The notes below the pieces were generated by a model that worked only from the letters and a program-made list of their open reading frames with translations, did no database searches and was not told where the DNA came from. A stretch of 64,000 bases of DNA from Sabellastarte sp. h YS-2021 (Eukaryota; Annelida; Polychaeta; Sabellida; Sabellidae): positions 93,594,537 to 93,658,536 of the forward strand of contig OZ024936.1 of NCBI GenBank assembly GCA_964017235.1, in the 5' to 3' direction. The translations under genes and the position numbers were made by a program. Numbering within the stretch: the first letter of the stretch is position 1; each line of letters begins with the position of its first letter. Shown piece by piece: positions 1 through 11,690 of the stretch.

Positions 1-590
1 TTTCAGGATTCTCTCCAAGTTCAAACTACATAAATTGCATTGCATACAAACTAGTGCAGCTATGATTGCATTGGCTTCCTGTTGAACATTGCTCAATGTT
101 TAAAACAGCCTCAATTCTTGCAAGTTTCGTCACACTGGTTTTCATAAGTATTTCTCGCCATATCTTCCTTCTTACAGTGGTTCCTATAGTACAAGGCACA
201 GCCAGAGTGGTGGCAATGTCCTTGTTGTTCCAATGTTCTACCTTTCTGTGCTGTTCCAATGTCATAAAACTTTCTACTCAAAAGCTTGTCAAACAGCTCG
301 GATATTGCTTTGCTTTTGATGCTCCCAGTCTTAGGAATGCTGTTCCTGGTATAGTCCCATTTATAGCCTCTTTCAGAAGGCAGCTTAAAATCTACATGTA
401 CACTAAGGTATACCCAACTTAGTGTTACTTTTCAACTGACATTCTCTTTGGTGCTTGACCTCTTAACCTGTTCCTGGATACTGAAATTGGTTGACTGTCT
501 TAGTGCTGTTTCACCTTAGAGTCCCCTTTCATAAAGGGGAGATTAAGTACTATAAAAGTCCAATTAGAATTAGAATTAAAATCAAACACA
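1..590 (+). mobile_element. 3' end of a CR1/L2-like LINE, cut by the window edge
   Basis: A decayed reading frame at about 66-422 resembles the C-terminal tail of CR1/L2-type LINE polymerases: an HWLPV start, then a block ending in PSLRNAVPG and a final SFRRQLKIYMYTK, which match the usual HWLP...RLWNSLP...SFKxxLKTYLF pattern. It is followed by a 3' UTR-like stretch and a short tandem ATTAGAATTAGAATTA tail near 565-585, typical of how these LINEs end. The 5' part lies outside the window. Many substitutions indicate an old copy. Confidence 0.55.
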
Positions 591-1584
591 GTAGATAAGT
601 GTTTAAGTGTTTTTCTCTAACTTTATATCTCCTTTACACACAAATAATGCTTGTGATCACTTTCACTGTAACACCTGGATGACAGACCCCAGGTATACAT
701 GGGAAGTATATTGAGTTTGAACCACGGTAAACTTTTACTACTTGTGGACTAAATCTTCTGCATTGTTGTGGTCAGGTATTATAGTGATAGTGTAGTGGGA
801 AGGAAAGAATTATTGATTGATTCTTCTGTGTCTTGAACTCACAGCCTTCTGATTACACACAGAAATAAACACAAGTCTAGCTCTTTAACCAGCTGTACTA
901 AAGGGGAATCACGGAAGCCCAGGTATTAATAGAACTGATATACATGAGGATATTACAGGTATATGTAACTAGAAAGCACTCCTAGTATACAGACCTGAGC
1001 GAAGATAGCATGGTATCCCTTTATTATAATTTCATCGAAATACTGCTTTTTTATTTTAAATCTCATAAATGGATAACATTTACAATGCAATTGGAAATGG
1101 AAATATGAAGGACAGTTTTGAAGAGAAATTCTGAAGCATTTAAAACTCAGTAGAGATCGGATGTTTGTACATTTGTAATAAAAGTACGATCTGGAACTTA
1201 CCAAATTTAATTACTTTTTTCTGGTCAGGCAATAACTACATAAATATGTTCAGGGATCTGTTTTGGAATAATCATAAGCAAAGGTAACCACACAAAGAAA
1301 TGCACCCAAATTAACAGCTAGGGAAAAACTTTAGATTTCTCTGATAAATAAGCATTAAAACCATTACTGTAGGAACTAGGCTAGGTTTTTGTAGATAAAT
1401 TTCATGAGCAGATACTTTCACTGAATTCATCATGCTTATTTATTGATTGGATAGGTACTCGCTTTGTAATATCAATAGTATATAGGTGGGAGGTGGTTGT
1501 CGGAGCAAGGGGGATGAGTTATAAAAGATACAAGCAATAACAACTCTACATGAAGCTAGATTGCAACCTGTCATCTTGTTCACG
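591..1584. other. non-coding stretch, no feature recognised
   Basis: AT-rich sequence with no long frame, no recognisable repeat partner elsewhere in the window and no convincing exon. A minus-strand frame at 953-1204 has no family resemblance and was left out. Confidence 0.4.
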
Positions 1585-1719
1585 ATGAAAAGACCAGTCT
1601 CTAATAAACCAGTCAATAATGCTGATGGTGTTATTGTTAACATTGTTAACCTGGAACAAAGTAGTGACAATAATGATGAGAGTGCTGCAAATAATACAGG
1701 AGTAGGTGTATATGATAAG
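1585..1719 (+). CDS. possible first coding exon of a methyltransferase-like gene
   Basis: An ATG at 1585 opens 45 codons that run without a stop to a GT donor (AAG|GTATAT) at 1720. The peptide begins MKRPVSNKPV, has an acidic Asn/Ser-rich middle and ends NTGVGVYDK. A terminal (F/V)YD(K/R) just before the SAM-binding region is what METTL27/WBSCR27-type methyltransferases show before 'WAxxYD'. The exon ends in phase 0 and the exon at 8463 starts in phase 0 on the same strand, so the two could be spliced directly or through a small unseen exon. The link is inference; the frame itself is short and low in complexity. Confidence 0.35.
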
Positions 1720-2729
1720 GTATATAACTGTAAATATTTATTCTCTTTGTCCATTTTTTGTTAATGTAATGTAAATGTTAAGCATTTTTATGCCATGTTT
1801 CTTCACTTAGTAGGCAAGTGTTAATTTGCACAAGATTTCATACATAAAGGCTGAACTAGTTCAGTCATTCTAAAGTACTGTTTATATCTTCCTGACTGTG
1901 ACCCTGTGTGCCAAATTTGAAGTTCCTATAGGTTTGGAAGCAAAATCGGGATCTTCAGCAAGGTCGGGAATGATTTGAAATGTGATCAATAGGTTTTGCA
2001 AAAGTCAGTTAATTATAAAAAAACATCACGAGTTTTATGAAGATCATAATGCAATATTTTGAGTTGGAATTGGGGCTTTTGAAATTTGTTTTGACCTATC
2101 TATATAGAATGATTTAAATGATGGTTGCTATTGAGGTTTAATCCCATGATTGCTATGGACTTTTAGTGATGCCATAGTTGCTATGTGCTTTAGTGTATGG
2201 TTTGTTTGCCTCTCCAACATGAACTTCTGTTCACTATATTTGATGATGCTAATGGCCGTTTCAAAACTCTGGCCATTCCAAAATGGCCAAGAAAACTATC
2301 TGGCCATTGGAAAACCTTACTTGGCCAAGCCATTTCAAAACTTAACTGGTCAGGGTATAGTTGATTGATTTGTTTGGCAATTGAAAGTGATAATATGGCA
2401 TCATACATTATAAATTATTATAAATATTTGATGATTGAAAGTAACCAATTAAGTTTTGTTTGCTTGATTGACAACTGCTATGCTGATTGTCAACTACATT
2501 AAAGTCTGGTTTTAAATTTGAATAAAGTGACAATCTACAGAGGGAGTAAGCAGTTAATTAACAAATGCAACCAGTTAACAGACATAAATAATTGTTCTAA
2601 TATAACTCTTAATGCATTCTGGTTCCTCAACAATGTGAAGTATTGTGGGTTTTGCCACTTTTGGGCATTGAAAACACACAGAGGTGATAATGTGCGACTG
2701 GACTGTGACTGAGTCATCAAGCGTCTGGG
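1720..2729. other. non-coding; contains a TGGCCA-rich palindromic patch
   Basis: Mostly featureless intron-like sequence. At about 2255-2350 the hexamer TGGCCA or its close variants recurs about five times within 100 bp, giving several short foldbacks. No gene was recognised. Confidence 0.4.
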
Positions 2730-3500
2730 TTTGTTTGGACACACTGAGGTGTGTGCAATATTAATCCAATTAACTTTCAACATTAACTTTCTCTATTAGC
2801 TTTCTTGTTATTTCTTCTTGGGGATACAGGAGCCTCAAGTTCCATGTGAGTAACATTAGTACTGTTATAGTTAACTATTTTGTCATAGCATTTTGGTTAT
2901 TTTATGGATGAAGTACTTCAGGCGAACAATGATAATGATACATTGGACACACGGAAGTGTGTGTAATATTCCTAAAGTTAGAATTAACTTTCTTGTTATT
3001 TTATACATGAAGTACTTCAGGGGAGCAGTGAAATGATTTATTGGATACACTGAGGTGTGTGTAATATTACTACTATTAGAATTAACTTTCTTGTTATTGC
3101 TAATACTTCTTGCATAATCCCCAATCTTCTTTCAATCGTGTTTTATAATAATGATACTGTTATAATAAACTATCTGGTCTTAGCATTTTAGTATATCAGG
3201 CTAACAATGATAATGATATACTGGACACACTAATGTGCGTGTAATTAATATCCTGTCAGTTCTGTAATGTATAATACTGATGCTCTTGTAGGAAATATTA
3301 ATATAGCTATAATTAACTATATCTGGCCCAATCATATTTCATGTATTGGTATGATAACTACACTTAGTTTGGGTTACCGGCCCTAATAGTACTATATATT
3401 GATGCAATACTTGAGATAATGAGCAATGTTAAAGAAATACTTGAGATGATGCACACTGCAAAATGTTTTGGTGCATAGGTGTGTAATAATTATACTGTTA
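2730..3500. repeat. irregular tandem array of hairpin-bearing units
   Basis: Four to five diverged units of roughly 90-250 bp. Each carries a short hairpin (GGACACAC, four-base loop, GTGTGTGTAAT) near 2737, 2945, 3048 and 3219, usually followed by GAATTAACTTTCTTGTTATT. Two units also share TGAAGTACTTCAGG (about 2909 and 3007). It lies directly upstream of the LINE at 3966 in the same orientation, so it could be that element's 5' UTR, or an independent minisatellite. Confidence 0.5.
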
Positions 3501-3738
3501 TAATGGTTCAGTCACCCTTGTTTCTATTTCTTTAATATAATTCAACATAACATTAGTCATATCGTACAAGCTTCACGTGCCCTTTGTTTTAGGTCTAACA
3601 GTCAAACTATGTCTACAGTAATCAGAGTACCGCATTAATACACCAACTACAATAGAATTGAATTCCTTCAGTATTAACACACACCTGCAGGTTATGAGAA
3701 CAGTAGTATGCTTTTTGTATATTTTTCAAATGATTAGC

Positions 3739-3960
3739 AGGGGGTTCAGTGGTGTAGCGGTTAGAGTTCATGCCTCCAACCTCTGCGGCCGCTGGTTTGA
3801 ATCTTGGGGCGGGCGCTTCATGTTGGAAAGTTGGTAGTTACTTGCTGATGCCTGGTGGTTTACAGTGCAGTATGCACTGGTTTCCTCCACCTGTAAACTA
3901 CCTGTTGCAATATGACCCTGGCTGTTGAACGCAACATAAAACAACAAATAAAAATCTAAA
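3739..3960 (+). mobile_element. tRNA-derived SINE, nested in a LINE start
   Basis: About 220 bp SINE: tRNA-like head with an A box around 'GTGGTGTAGCGGTTAGAG' and a diverged B box 'GGTTTGAATC', the family body (GTTGGTAGTTACTTGC ... TTTACAGTGCAG), and a tail ending in ACATAAAAC followed by A-rich sequence. It is flanked by a 15 bp target-site duplication TTCAAATGAYTAGCA (3724-3738 and 3961-3975, one mismatch). The duplication contains the ATG of the endonuclease frame of the LINE that follows, so the SINE landed inside that LINE. Confidence 0.8.
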
Positions 3961-3965
3961 TTCAA

Positions 3966-6900
3966 ATGACTAGCAATGTAAACATTTGTTCAATAAATGT
4001 ACGTGGGCTCTCAGACAGGAAAAAAGGAAAAGATGGTTTTACTTGGATAAGGCAAAAAACATACTATTTACTGCTTACAAGATATACATGTTGGACCGTC
4101 AAATGAGACTTACTTTCAGCAGGACTGGGATATGGAGTATGTTTGAATACTGTTTCAAGTGAATCAAGAGGGGTTCCAATTTTGTTTAACCCAGACCTTG
4201 ATTATAAAATTATGCACACAATTAAAGATAAATCAGGAAATCAAGTTGTTTTAGGTCTGCAATTATTTGAATATATTATTACTTTTATTTTAATGTATGG
4301 CCCAAATAATTATATCCCAAATTTCTAAGAAAATTTAAAGGATAAAATAATGAAAACAAACCCATAATAATTTGTGATGATTGGAATTTAGTTTTAAACC
4401 ATAGTATGGATACAGTTGGTTATGCAAGGGAAAATAATATCCAGGTTAAAAAAGGTATTAGAACTTATTGAAATATTTGAACTAATTAATCCATGGAGGT
4501 GTACTTATACTGCTGCTAGAAAATACTCTTGGAAAAGTGCCAAAAACCATTTCGGTTGTCAAGATTAGATTTTTTATTGTTTCTGTGGACGTGTATGCCA
4601 AAATTTTAAACCAGAAATATAAACCAGGATATATGGACCATTCTTTAGTTTTTATAGAAATTGACTTTGGCAAACCTGTGAGAGGTAAGGGTTTTTGGAA
4701 ATTTATTTTCTCCCTTTTGCATGATAAAGAATATATGTTGATATCGTGACAAGAGAAATACATGAAACTATAAAAGAATTCTAGATGCAAATAGAAGTAA
4801 ATACTAATAATAGTCCTCAGTATTCCATTTCAGCACAAGATATATTTGAAACATTAAAATTAGGTATACGTGGAAGGACAATTTGTAAAATAAAGAAAAT
4901 CGGCAAAAACAAAAACTGTTGGAAGAAAAAATAGAACACCTTGAAAATAAAATAGTTAAAGGTGTACAAAGCTCAAAAACAGATACACATATTCAACAAA
5001 TAATGGATCAATTAGTCTATGAAAAAGAAAAATTACAACTGCTGAGGAATTAAAAACTTACAAGCAGAAATTATAAGAAGTAAAGCACAAATTTATGAAC
5101 AGAATGAGAAGCCAACAAAATATTTCTGTAACCTAGAGAAGAAAAACTATGAAATAAAGTTAATCAAGAAACTAAACATTGGGAATAAGATTATACTAGA
5201 TCAAAAGGAGATATTATGTGAGATACAACACTTCTATGAACAATTATATAGCTATAGAATAAAAGAAGATACTACAAGAACAGTTAAGAAACTTTCTGAA
5301 CTACCAAAATATATGAGCTTTGTATCAAAGCTCTAAAAAAACATATGTGAAGGTCCAATTTCAGAATATGAGGTTAAAACAACTTTGAAAGACATGAAAA
5401 ACCAAAAGTCACCTGGAACAGATGGGTTCCCAGCAGAGTTTTAAAATTTTTTTGGACTGACATTGGGGAGTTTTTAATAAATAGTTTTAATAAAGCTTTT
5501 AATAAAGGGCAACTCTCTCTTACAGAGAAACGGACAATAATTACTTTAATACCAAAAGGAAATAAACCTAGATAATTTTTTGATAATTGGCGTCCCTCTT
5601 GAATGTAGATTGTAAACTCCTGTCTGGAGTATTGGCCAAACGATTTAAAAACAGTTCTTCCAGAGATTATAAGCTCTGATCAAGAAGGCTTTTTAAAAGG
5701 CAGATATATTGGTGAAAACATTCAAACTGTCTATGACTTGATGGGCTTTCTTTCAAAACAAAGTAAAGCAAAATTGCTGCTGTTGATTGACTTTCAGAAA
5801 GCTTTTGATTGTCTTGAATGAAGATACATCATTCAAGTACTGAAATAATATAATTTTGTATCAGATTGTATCAGGTGGTTTGACATCCTATATGCAAATA
5901 CAAACAGCTGTGTTATAAATAATGTTTATCACAATCATGTCGACAAGGCGATCCTCTGAGGCTGTACCTATTTATTATCTGCATAGAACCGCTGGCAATG
6001 GCCATAAAAAACAGTAATATAAAAGGGATTACTTTTGGGGATATTGAACTTAAAATTGGGCAATATGCAGATGACACTTTTTTGCTATTAGATGGTTCTG
6101 AACATTTCTTAAGGGAAGTTACTGCCTTGTTAAAGGAATTTTATAAATGCTCTGGTCTTAAGATCAATGTAGAGAAAACACAGGTAGCTTGGTTAGGTTG
6201 TGACACACAAAAATCACAATATATTCTGACTTGAACCCATCATGGTTACCAGGTTCTGTCTATTGAGGATTGATTTTGATACCAGTTTAAAAATGACCAT
6301 AAAAATAACCTATGAAAAAAATTATCTCAGAAAAACTACTTTTGCATTACACTAAACTTGGAAAAATAACTGTACATACATTACTTAAATGATTTATTAA
6401 ATGAGTGGGGTGAAATATGCAGGTATGAAGAGATATGCAAAACTCTTGCAGTACCCCAGCTTGTATATTTTCTAACAGTACTACCATCACCTGGTGAATC
6501 CTTTTTCTTGGAATTAGATAAGCTTTTTAAAAATTTTATGTGGGGAGGAAGTACAAAAATAAAGTCCGCGCAAATGGACAAAAGATATTTCATGAGGTGG
6601 TTTGAAATTAACAAATGTAAGATTTCTGCATTACAGTCTAAAACTTTCCTGGATTAAAAGATGAGTTAGTACTGATGGTAGCTGGCAGTCACTTTTTATG
6701 CACATTTTTAATTTTGACAAATATAGGTTTTGGGAGTTAGATATACAATCAATTACTGAAATGAGTTTGGCCCAATATACAATTCCTTTCTGGAGAGATA
6801 TTATGCAAATCTGGAGAGACTTTAAAAATCTCCATTCAGACACTGACCCGAGAAGCTACCCACTATGGGGTTTTTTAAACAAGAATACAAATTTGTTGCA

Positions 6901-7725
6901 GCTACAAGGTACTTTTGCAAGGTGCAATATACATTATTTAAATGATTTATTAAATGAGTGGGGTGAAATATGCAGGTATGAAGAGATATGCACACTATTA
7001 AATAAAAGATTGAATTTTGTGGATTATTATAGCTTAAAACACAGTATACCAAGAAAGTGGAGATTAGGACTTAATGATAAACTCAACAAAAATAAAATGC
7101 AGCAGATAAATCTAGTAAAAATTGCAGAAAACATGTCGAGGGGTTTATCAAACATTTTTGGAAAATCTACAAGTGACAAAGCCACATAAACAAAAATGGG
7201 CATTGGCTTTGGGGGAGGATTTCAATGAGGGTATCTGGGAACACTTTCATTCAGTTAATTTTCAGAGTATAATTGATTCAAAATTGAGAAGTTTACAATA
7301 TAAACTATTAGACTGGGCAATTCCAACAAACAAGTATCTTTTTCAGCATAAATTTAAAAATTCAGATCTGTGTTACTTTTGTCATGAAACCACTGAAAGT
7401 CTTGAACACTTATTTTGGTTGTGCCCAAAGGTTAAAAAGTTTTGGGATGAGGTTAAGTGTCTGTTTAATCAAAGTCATCTGCCCGAAAATTTCATGACCC
7501 CTAAATCTGTTATGTTAGGATACAGAGGTAATAATGATAGAATTTTGAACCACATGTTTAACTTATTAAATATTGTATTTTTGCAACTAAATGCACAGAG
7601 GGAACACTAAATTTTGAACAGTTCAAAAGAAAAATTTTGTACACATATAATTTGGAAAAAAAATATTGCACAAAGAAGTTTAAATAAAAGTTTAGACCTG
7701 CACAACAGAAAAATGGCAGTTACTA
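3966..7725 (+). mobile_element. L1/Tx1-type LINE, near full-length ORF2 but decayed
   Basis: Pieces of one non-LTR retrotransposon ORF lie in order on the + strand. The apurinic endonuclease starts at 3966 (NICSINVRGLSDRKK; then an LQDIHVG-like block; later PGYMDHSLVF at about 4640). The reverse transcriptase follows (KSPGTDGFPAEF near 5410; LLLIDFQKAFD near 5780; QYADDTFLLLDGS at 6060-6100; GLKINVEKTQ near 6160). The C-terminal region has a CCHC-like CYFCHETTESLEHLFWLCP at 7372-7430 and continues to about 7725. The ORF is spread over at least five frames with several stops, so the copy is dead. The tyrosine-alanine-aspartate-aspartate core and the C-terminal zinc knuckle fit the L1/Tx1 group. 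The 3' UTR end could not be fixed and may reach about 8060. Confidence 0.8.
6375..6438 (+). repeat. 62-bp segment duplicated within the LINE
   Basis: About 62 bp around 'ATGATTTATTAAATGAGTGG' occur at 6375-6438 and again, in place in the C-terminal region, at 6928-6991, with only one or two differences. The first copy interrupts the LINE between its RT and C-terminal parts. Confidence 0.75.
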
Positions 7726-8462
7726 TATAATATTGTAGAGAATAATAGTACTTTTGACATGTGAACTTTACTACATTGCAACTTCTTTCACACAATTCCT
7801 GTAGCATTAGGTGAAAGTGTGGTGTTGGGTGGTGTGTCTTATTCCTATTCAGGTTGTGTTTTATGTCCAAGTTTTGCCCTTCCTCTTTATTTCTGTATAT
7901 GTTTATTACCTATTTATTTAGTTTCTTGTTTTTCATCTCCCCTTTCTGTTAAATACATATAATAGTAAATTAATTTCCTTTCTCCTGATGAAAAAGGTTC
8001 TTGTTCCCTCAACAGATGAAGTACCTGTGCATGTATGTTAATTTTATGAGTTATATTGTGTTACACAACAGTATATTTAATTATTGCAATGTTGTACTAT
8101 TATTTTTTTTCTTTTTTGTGCTGTAATTGGTAAAGTCTCTGTGAGATGGTTGCAACCTCTCCCATCTCTACAAGATGTCTCAAAAAGTATTTTGAATAGA
8201 GGGGATAAAACCTATTAAAAAGGATGTGGAGTTGATGTCTGCCTGTAACTGCATTTAAACCCACATCACCTGTGTTCCTGGGTAACTCACTAGGCCACAG
8301 TGGCATAACAAACACACAAAACCTCAAGGGTGATTTGCCCCGTTTACAACTTATTCATAAGTACTTCCTTCTAGCATTCAACCAAAAGAAGAAGCGGGCA
8401 ATATATTATCTCTGCAGTTTCCTGAGAGATTTTTTTTACTCACCTATTATGTTATGTATCAG
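7726..8462. other. LINE 3' UTR and intron-like sequence
   Basis: The first part (to about 8060) probably belongs to the 3' UTR of the preceding LINE. The rest is AT-rich with no recognised gene, up to the splice acceptor at 8461-8462. Confidence 0.35.
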
Positions 8463-8597
8463 GACAACATGGTCCCCGAAGATCCGGATGCTAAATTTCA
8501 CAGAGTGTCTCTGGCTGGGATCCCAGAGCTGTTAGAAAATAAAAGTTCATGCGAAATGCTTGATCCAGGAGCAGGAACAGGACACATTGGGCAAGAG
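8463..8597 (+). CDS. exon of a SAM-dependent methyltransferase-like gene
   Basis: A 135 bp open segment lies between an AG acceptor (ATGTATCAG|GAC) and a strong donor (GAG|GTAAGTG). In phase 0 it encodes 45 residues: DNMVPEDPDA at the start, then AGIPELLENK, and CEMLDPGAGTGHIGQE at the end. The LDPGAGTGHIGQE block reads as motif I of a class I methyltransferase (hydrophobic-D-x-G-x-G-T-G), close to LDVGAGTGLVGQE in METTL27/WBSCR27-like proteins. The codons use C and G at third positions more than the flanks. No further exon of this gene was found downstream, so the gene is either split by long introns or incomplete here. Confidence 0.55.
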
Positions 8598-8695
8598 GTA
8601 AGTGTGTTTCTGTAGCATAGATCCTTATGATAATTTTCACTTATTCACCATACTGAATTACAGACCTAGACCGTCCCCACTGTTCATTTGAACAC

Positions 8696-8777
8696 TAATG
8701 TTGCTAACCTAGGCCACTGTGTTCCCCATTCTGGGAAGATATTACGCCTACAAAGCAGTAGATCAGATTAGATTACA
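8696..8777 (+). mobile_element. short 3' tail of the CR1/L2-like LINE seen at 37290-40662
   Basis: Eighty bases match the extreme 3' end of the LINE at 40590-40662: both have a TTCCCC block, then GGAAGATATT, GCCTRCAAAGCA, and end in GATYAGATTAGATT. It is a heavily 5'-truncated insertion. Confidence 0.6.
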
Positions 8778-9864
8778 TACAAGGTACAGTAGCGTTGTGA
8801 GCTGAGTGGTCTGATTGTTATCTTCAGTTGTGAAGGTTGAAAGTCATTTCTAATACCTAAAATCTTTGACATAGTGGGCACAAGATTAGCCTCTTTGATT
8901 TACTTATAAGATTATACCGTGCAATCATTCATAATTTTAGTTTCACCTAATGTGGGAATACACCCCACTTTCTGAGTTCAATCAATATTCCCTCAATTTA
9001 AAACTTATCTTACCCAGTCTTTCCCTAATCTGCTTTCTCCATCAGAAATTTGCATCTTTATATGCTTCTGAGAATAATTCTTCAATGGTTAATCTCTTTG
9101 TATATTAGTATTCATAAAAATGAGGATACATTCAAAGAAATTTGTGCACATTGAAATTTAATATTATATAGTCAGAAATTCCTCCATACAATCATATGGC
9201 GCTGGTCTAAATACCTATTGAATTTAAGTACAAACCGACTTCAGAAGTTATGCTATAATTACATATTAAAATTATAGCATGTGGATTGGTTCTTTTACAA
9301 AAATGCTTACTAAGATTTAACAAATTACTTTGAAAATCATGCTAAATAATGTAATCTAAGAAAACATTTTCATCCAGAATACCCTATTCATATCTGGTAC
9401 TATAAAGGTATCTTTTTATTATCATATGAAGGTAATTAATAAACATTACCATTTTACCTTCCTTTGTATGATGAAAACTTATTTTTTAGTAAATATTATA
9501 TTTCTATTTGATATGTGCAAAATTCCAAAATGTTTGTTCATTTGTTTTTGATTCTACTTTTTAAAATCATCACAAATCACTAGTTTTTATATTTCATTTA
9601 AATAACCACAAATTATTTATTAATGTACAGGTCAAAATTTTGTATTAAATGCCCACAATTTACTTAGCATAAATTTTAAGCTCAGTCTAGATACTTCTAT
9701 TAGAGTGGTCCAAGAAGGGTGTAACAGATTTACCCCCTTGAACATACTTCATATTTCCATTTTTCAAAGTTTCTGAGGTTTTTTGACAAAACTGTATCAG
9801 GTCTTAAAACCATCACTACTGTCCTATCATAGGCCATTCAGCTACAAGGTAATGAGTTATGGGG
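8778..9864. other. AT-rich non-coding stretch
   Basis: No exon, repeat partner or RNA gene was recognised. Confidence 0.4.
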
Positions 9865-10055
9865 TCATGAGTGGCCTTGTGGTTAGCACAGTTGCCTTCT
9901 GATCTGTACAGGTAAGACTCCAAGTGGCAAATGCTGAGGGTGTGGTGCAATGTGACCCAGTATTTTGAATGGGACAAAAACTATTAACTTGCACCAATAA
10001 AACAGTCCTAGGAAGCACCCGAATGATACTTTTCACCTTTAGTAGTCTTAGATAA
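9865..10055 (+). mobile_element. old diverged SINE
   Basis: A tRNA-like A box (GTGGCCTTGTGGTTAGCACAG) near 9874 is followed about 80 bp on by GACCCAGTATTTTGAATGGGACAAAAAC, a worn version of the GACCCTGGCTGTTGAACGGGACGTAAAAC tail module used by SINEs elsewhere in the window. The B box is not clear and no target duplication was found. Confidence 0.4.
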
Positions 10056-11049
10056 AACCTCACATTAAAATGATTCAGGCTCCAGGGATCAACCAGCTTC
10101 TTTCATTTGGTAATACACAAACAACCAAAATAAAAGGCAAATATAACACTGAAAATGGTGTATGAAGGTGAGAAAACAGTATCAATGTACATTTTAACTG
10201 AATGATTTCCTCTTGAGGTGAAATTATGAAGTCGTGATGTATTGGTATTCGGTCGACCAACATTAAGCTTAGATGGTGGTACTCTGGTATGATATATTGG
10301 ACTTGGGAAGATATTCAATGATTGGGTACCCCAGGTATTTGGGTACCCGTTGATATCACTAATTTTTATTAAACCAAGATAAAGCCCCTCATGAAGTTAC
10401 TACTGCCAATCACTTTCCATTCTTTTCATACATATTCTGCTAGGAACCACATTTAGTCCTAGAATGCACCGAAATGATATTTTTTCTCTTTATTTAAGCA
10501 TAACAATAATTGTATTAGTGAATATTGTAGTCTAACTAAACAAGTGCTAAGCCTTGGAGTAGACATCCATTCACCTTGGTACAGCTATGCCCGTTGTGGG
10601 TGCAGCTTGTGGTAAAAATAGAAATGCTAGTTTCAGAGGGTCGGGGCTTGCTTCAATTTTCAGCCGGGAATCAAATTTAGTGGCCAGATTGAAACTACCA
10701 GAAGCAAGATAGGACATACATTTTGAGGATATTTATGGTTATTTGATACCAAAATTTGTATCTCATTGAATTGAACACAACAGTGTGAGAATTTTAAAGA
10801 AACACAACACTTTTACAGAAAAGGGAGTTATGATTTTTAAGGAATGGCTTCCTAATTTATTTACTCACAAGCTGCACCTGCATGGATGTGTACATTAATG
10901 CTTAGACTTATGCTCACACTTATTGTAAATGACTATTTGATCAGAGGCTGGAGATTGGGTGTTTTGGCTTGTTAAAATCTAAAGCTTGGCTCTGTCTACA
11001 GCTAGATCTGCCAGAGAAACCCAATGAAAATATACATCATTAATCGTTT
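10056..11049. other. non-coding, one weak THAP-like remnant
   Basis: Mostly featureless. From 10587 an ATG opens about 41 codons (VGAACGKNRNASF..., with C/H spacing loosely like a THAP finger); a stop is followed in frame by HFEDIYGYLIPKF. The resemblance is too weak to call a gene. Confidence 0.25.
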
Positions 11050-11255
11050 TAGGTGTGAGCTCTTGCGAGGCTTTTCTAGAGATCACTATTTTTTCAATTT
11101 TTTTTGTGGACTTTCATGAAATGTGGTGCAGTGTGATTAGTGCCTGCCTCTTGAGTGAAGTTCAGTGGCAATGGACTATGTTAGTACTGTGATGGATGAC
11201 CACTTTGGTGCACTACTCATTTCTCTGATGGCTTTGCGGCTTGCTCTAGTAGACA
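11050..11255 (+). repeat. dispersed repeat with 5S rRNA-like core, copy 1
   Basis: About 200 bp align with the reverse complement of 48127-48330: shared landmarks are GAGCTCT, TCTAGAGATCACT, GGACTTYCATGAA, GGCAATGG, TTAGTACTGxGATGG, TCTGATGGCTTTGC and CTAGTAGAC. The TTAGTACT...GGATG..TGACC core resembles the 3' internal-control region of 5S rRNA; this copy is worn. Confidence 0.6.
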
Positions 11256-11449
11256 CAAACCTCTTCTGGTTTTATTTTTGAAGTTTTGACAGCTGGGATT
11301 CATTATTACAATCACAATTTAAAACTGGTGAATTTAAGTTACTGCAAAAGTGGTGTATGGTTATAGAAAGGTAATTGGTGTTTTTGGAGGAATCAAAGTT
11401 ATCCCTGATTCCATATTCAGATATGGATTTGTTTGACCAAAAGCCAGGA

Positions 11450-11690
11450 TGCTCAGTGCTATACTAGGCAACACACACTTGCTTCCTACCTCTGAGGTCA
11501 GCATGACAAAGCCAGACCTCACCCTATGATGGAAAGTTGGTAGTTGTTTACTGATGTCCAAACGTTTACAGTGCAGAATCTGTACCATTTAGTATGCCCC
11601 CAAAACTGCCCATCTTGATATAACCTATACAATTGGCTAAAAGTGGATTTAAACCCAAATAAATAAAATAAATTGGCAAACACCTACATT
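11450..11690 (+). mobile_element. diverged tRNA-derived SINE
   Basis: Same body as the younger copies: CCTACCTCTGAGG, then GGAAAGTTGGTAGTTGTTTACTGATG, GTTTACAGTGCAGAA, and a tail with AAACCCAAATAAATAAA. The tRNA head is degraded and no target duplication is visible. Confidence 0.6.

Noticed and set aside
10587-10770. Possible THAP-like zinc finger remnant
   Set aside because: Only CGKNRN and HFED-like pieces are suggestive; a stop interrupts them and the Trp and C2CH spacing are not convincing.
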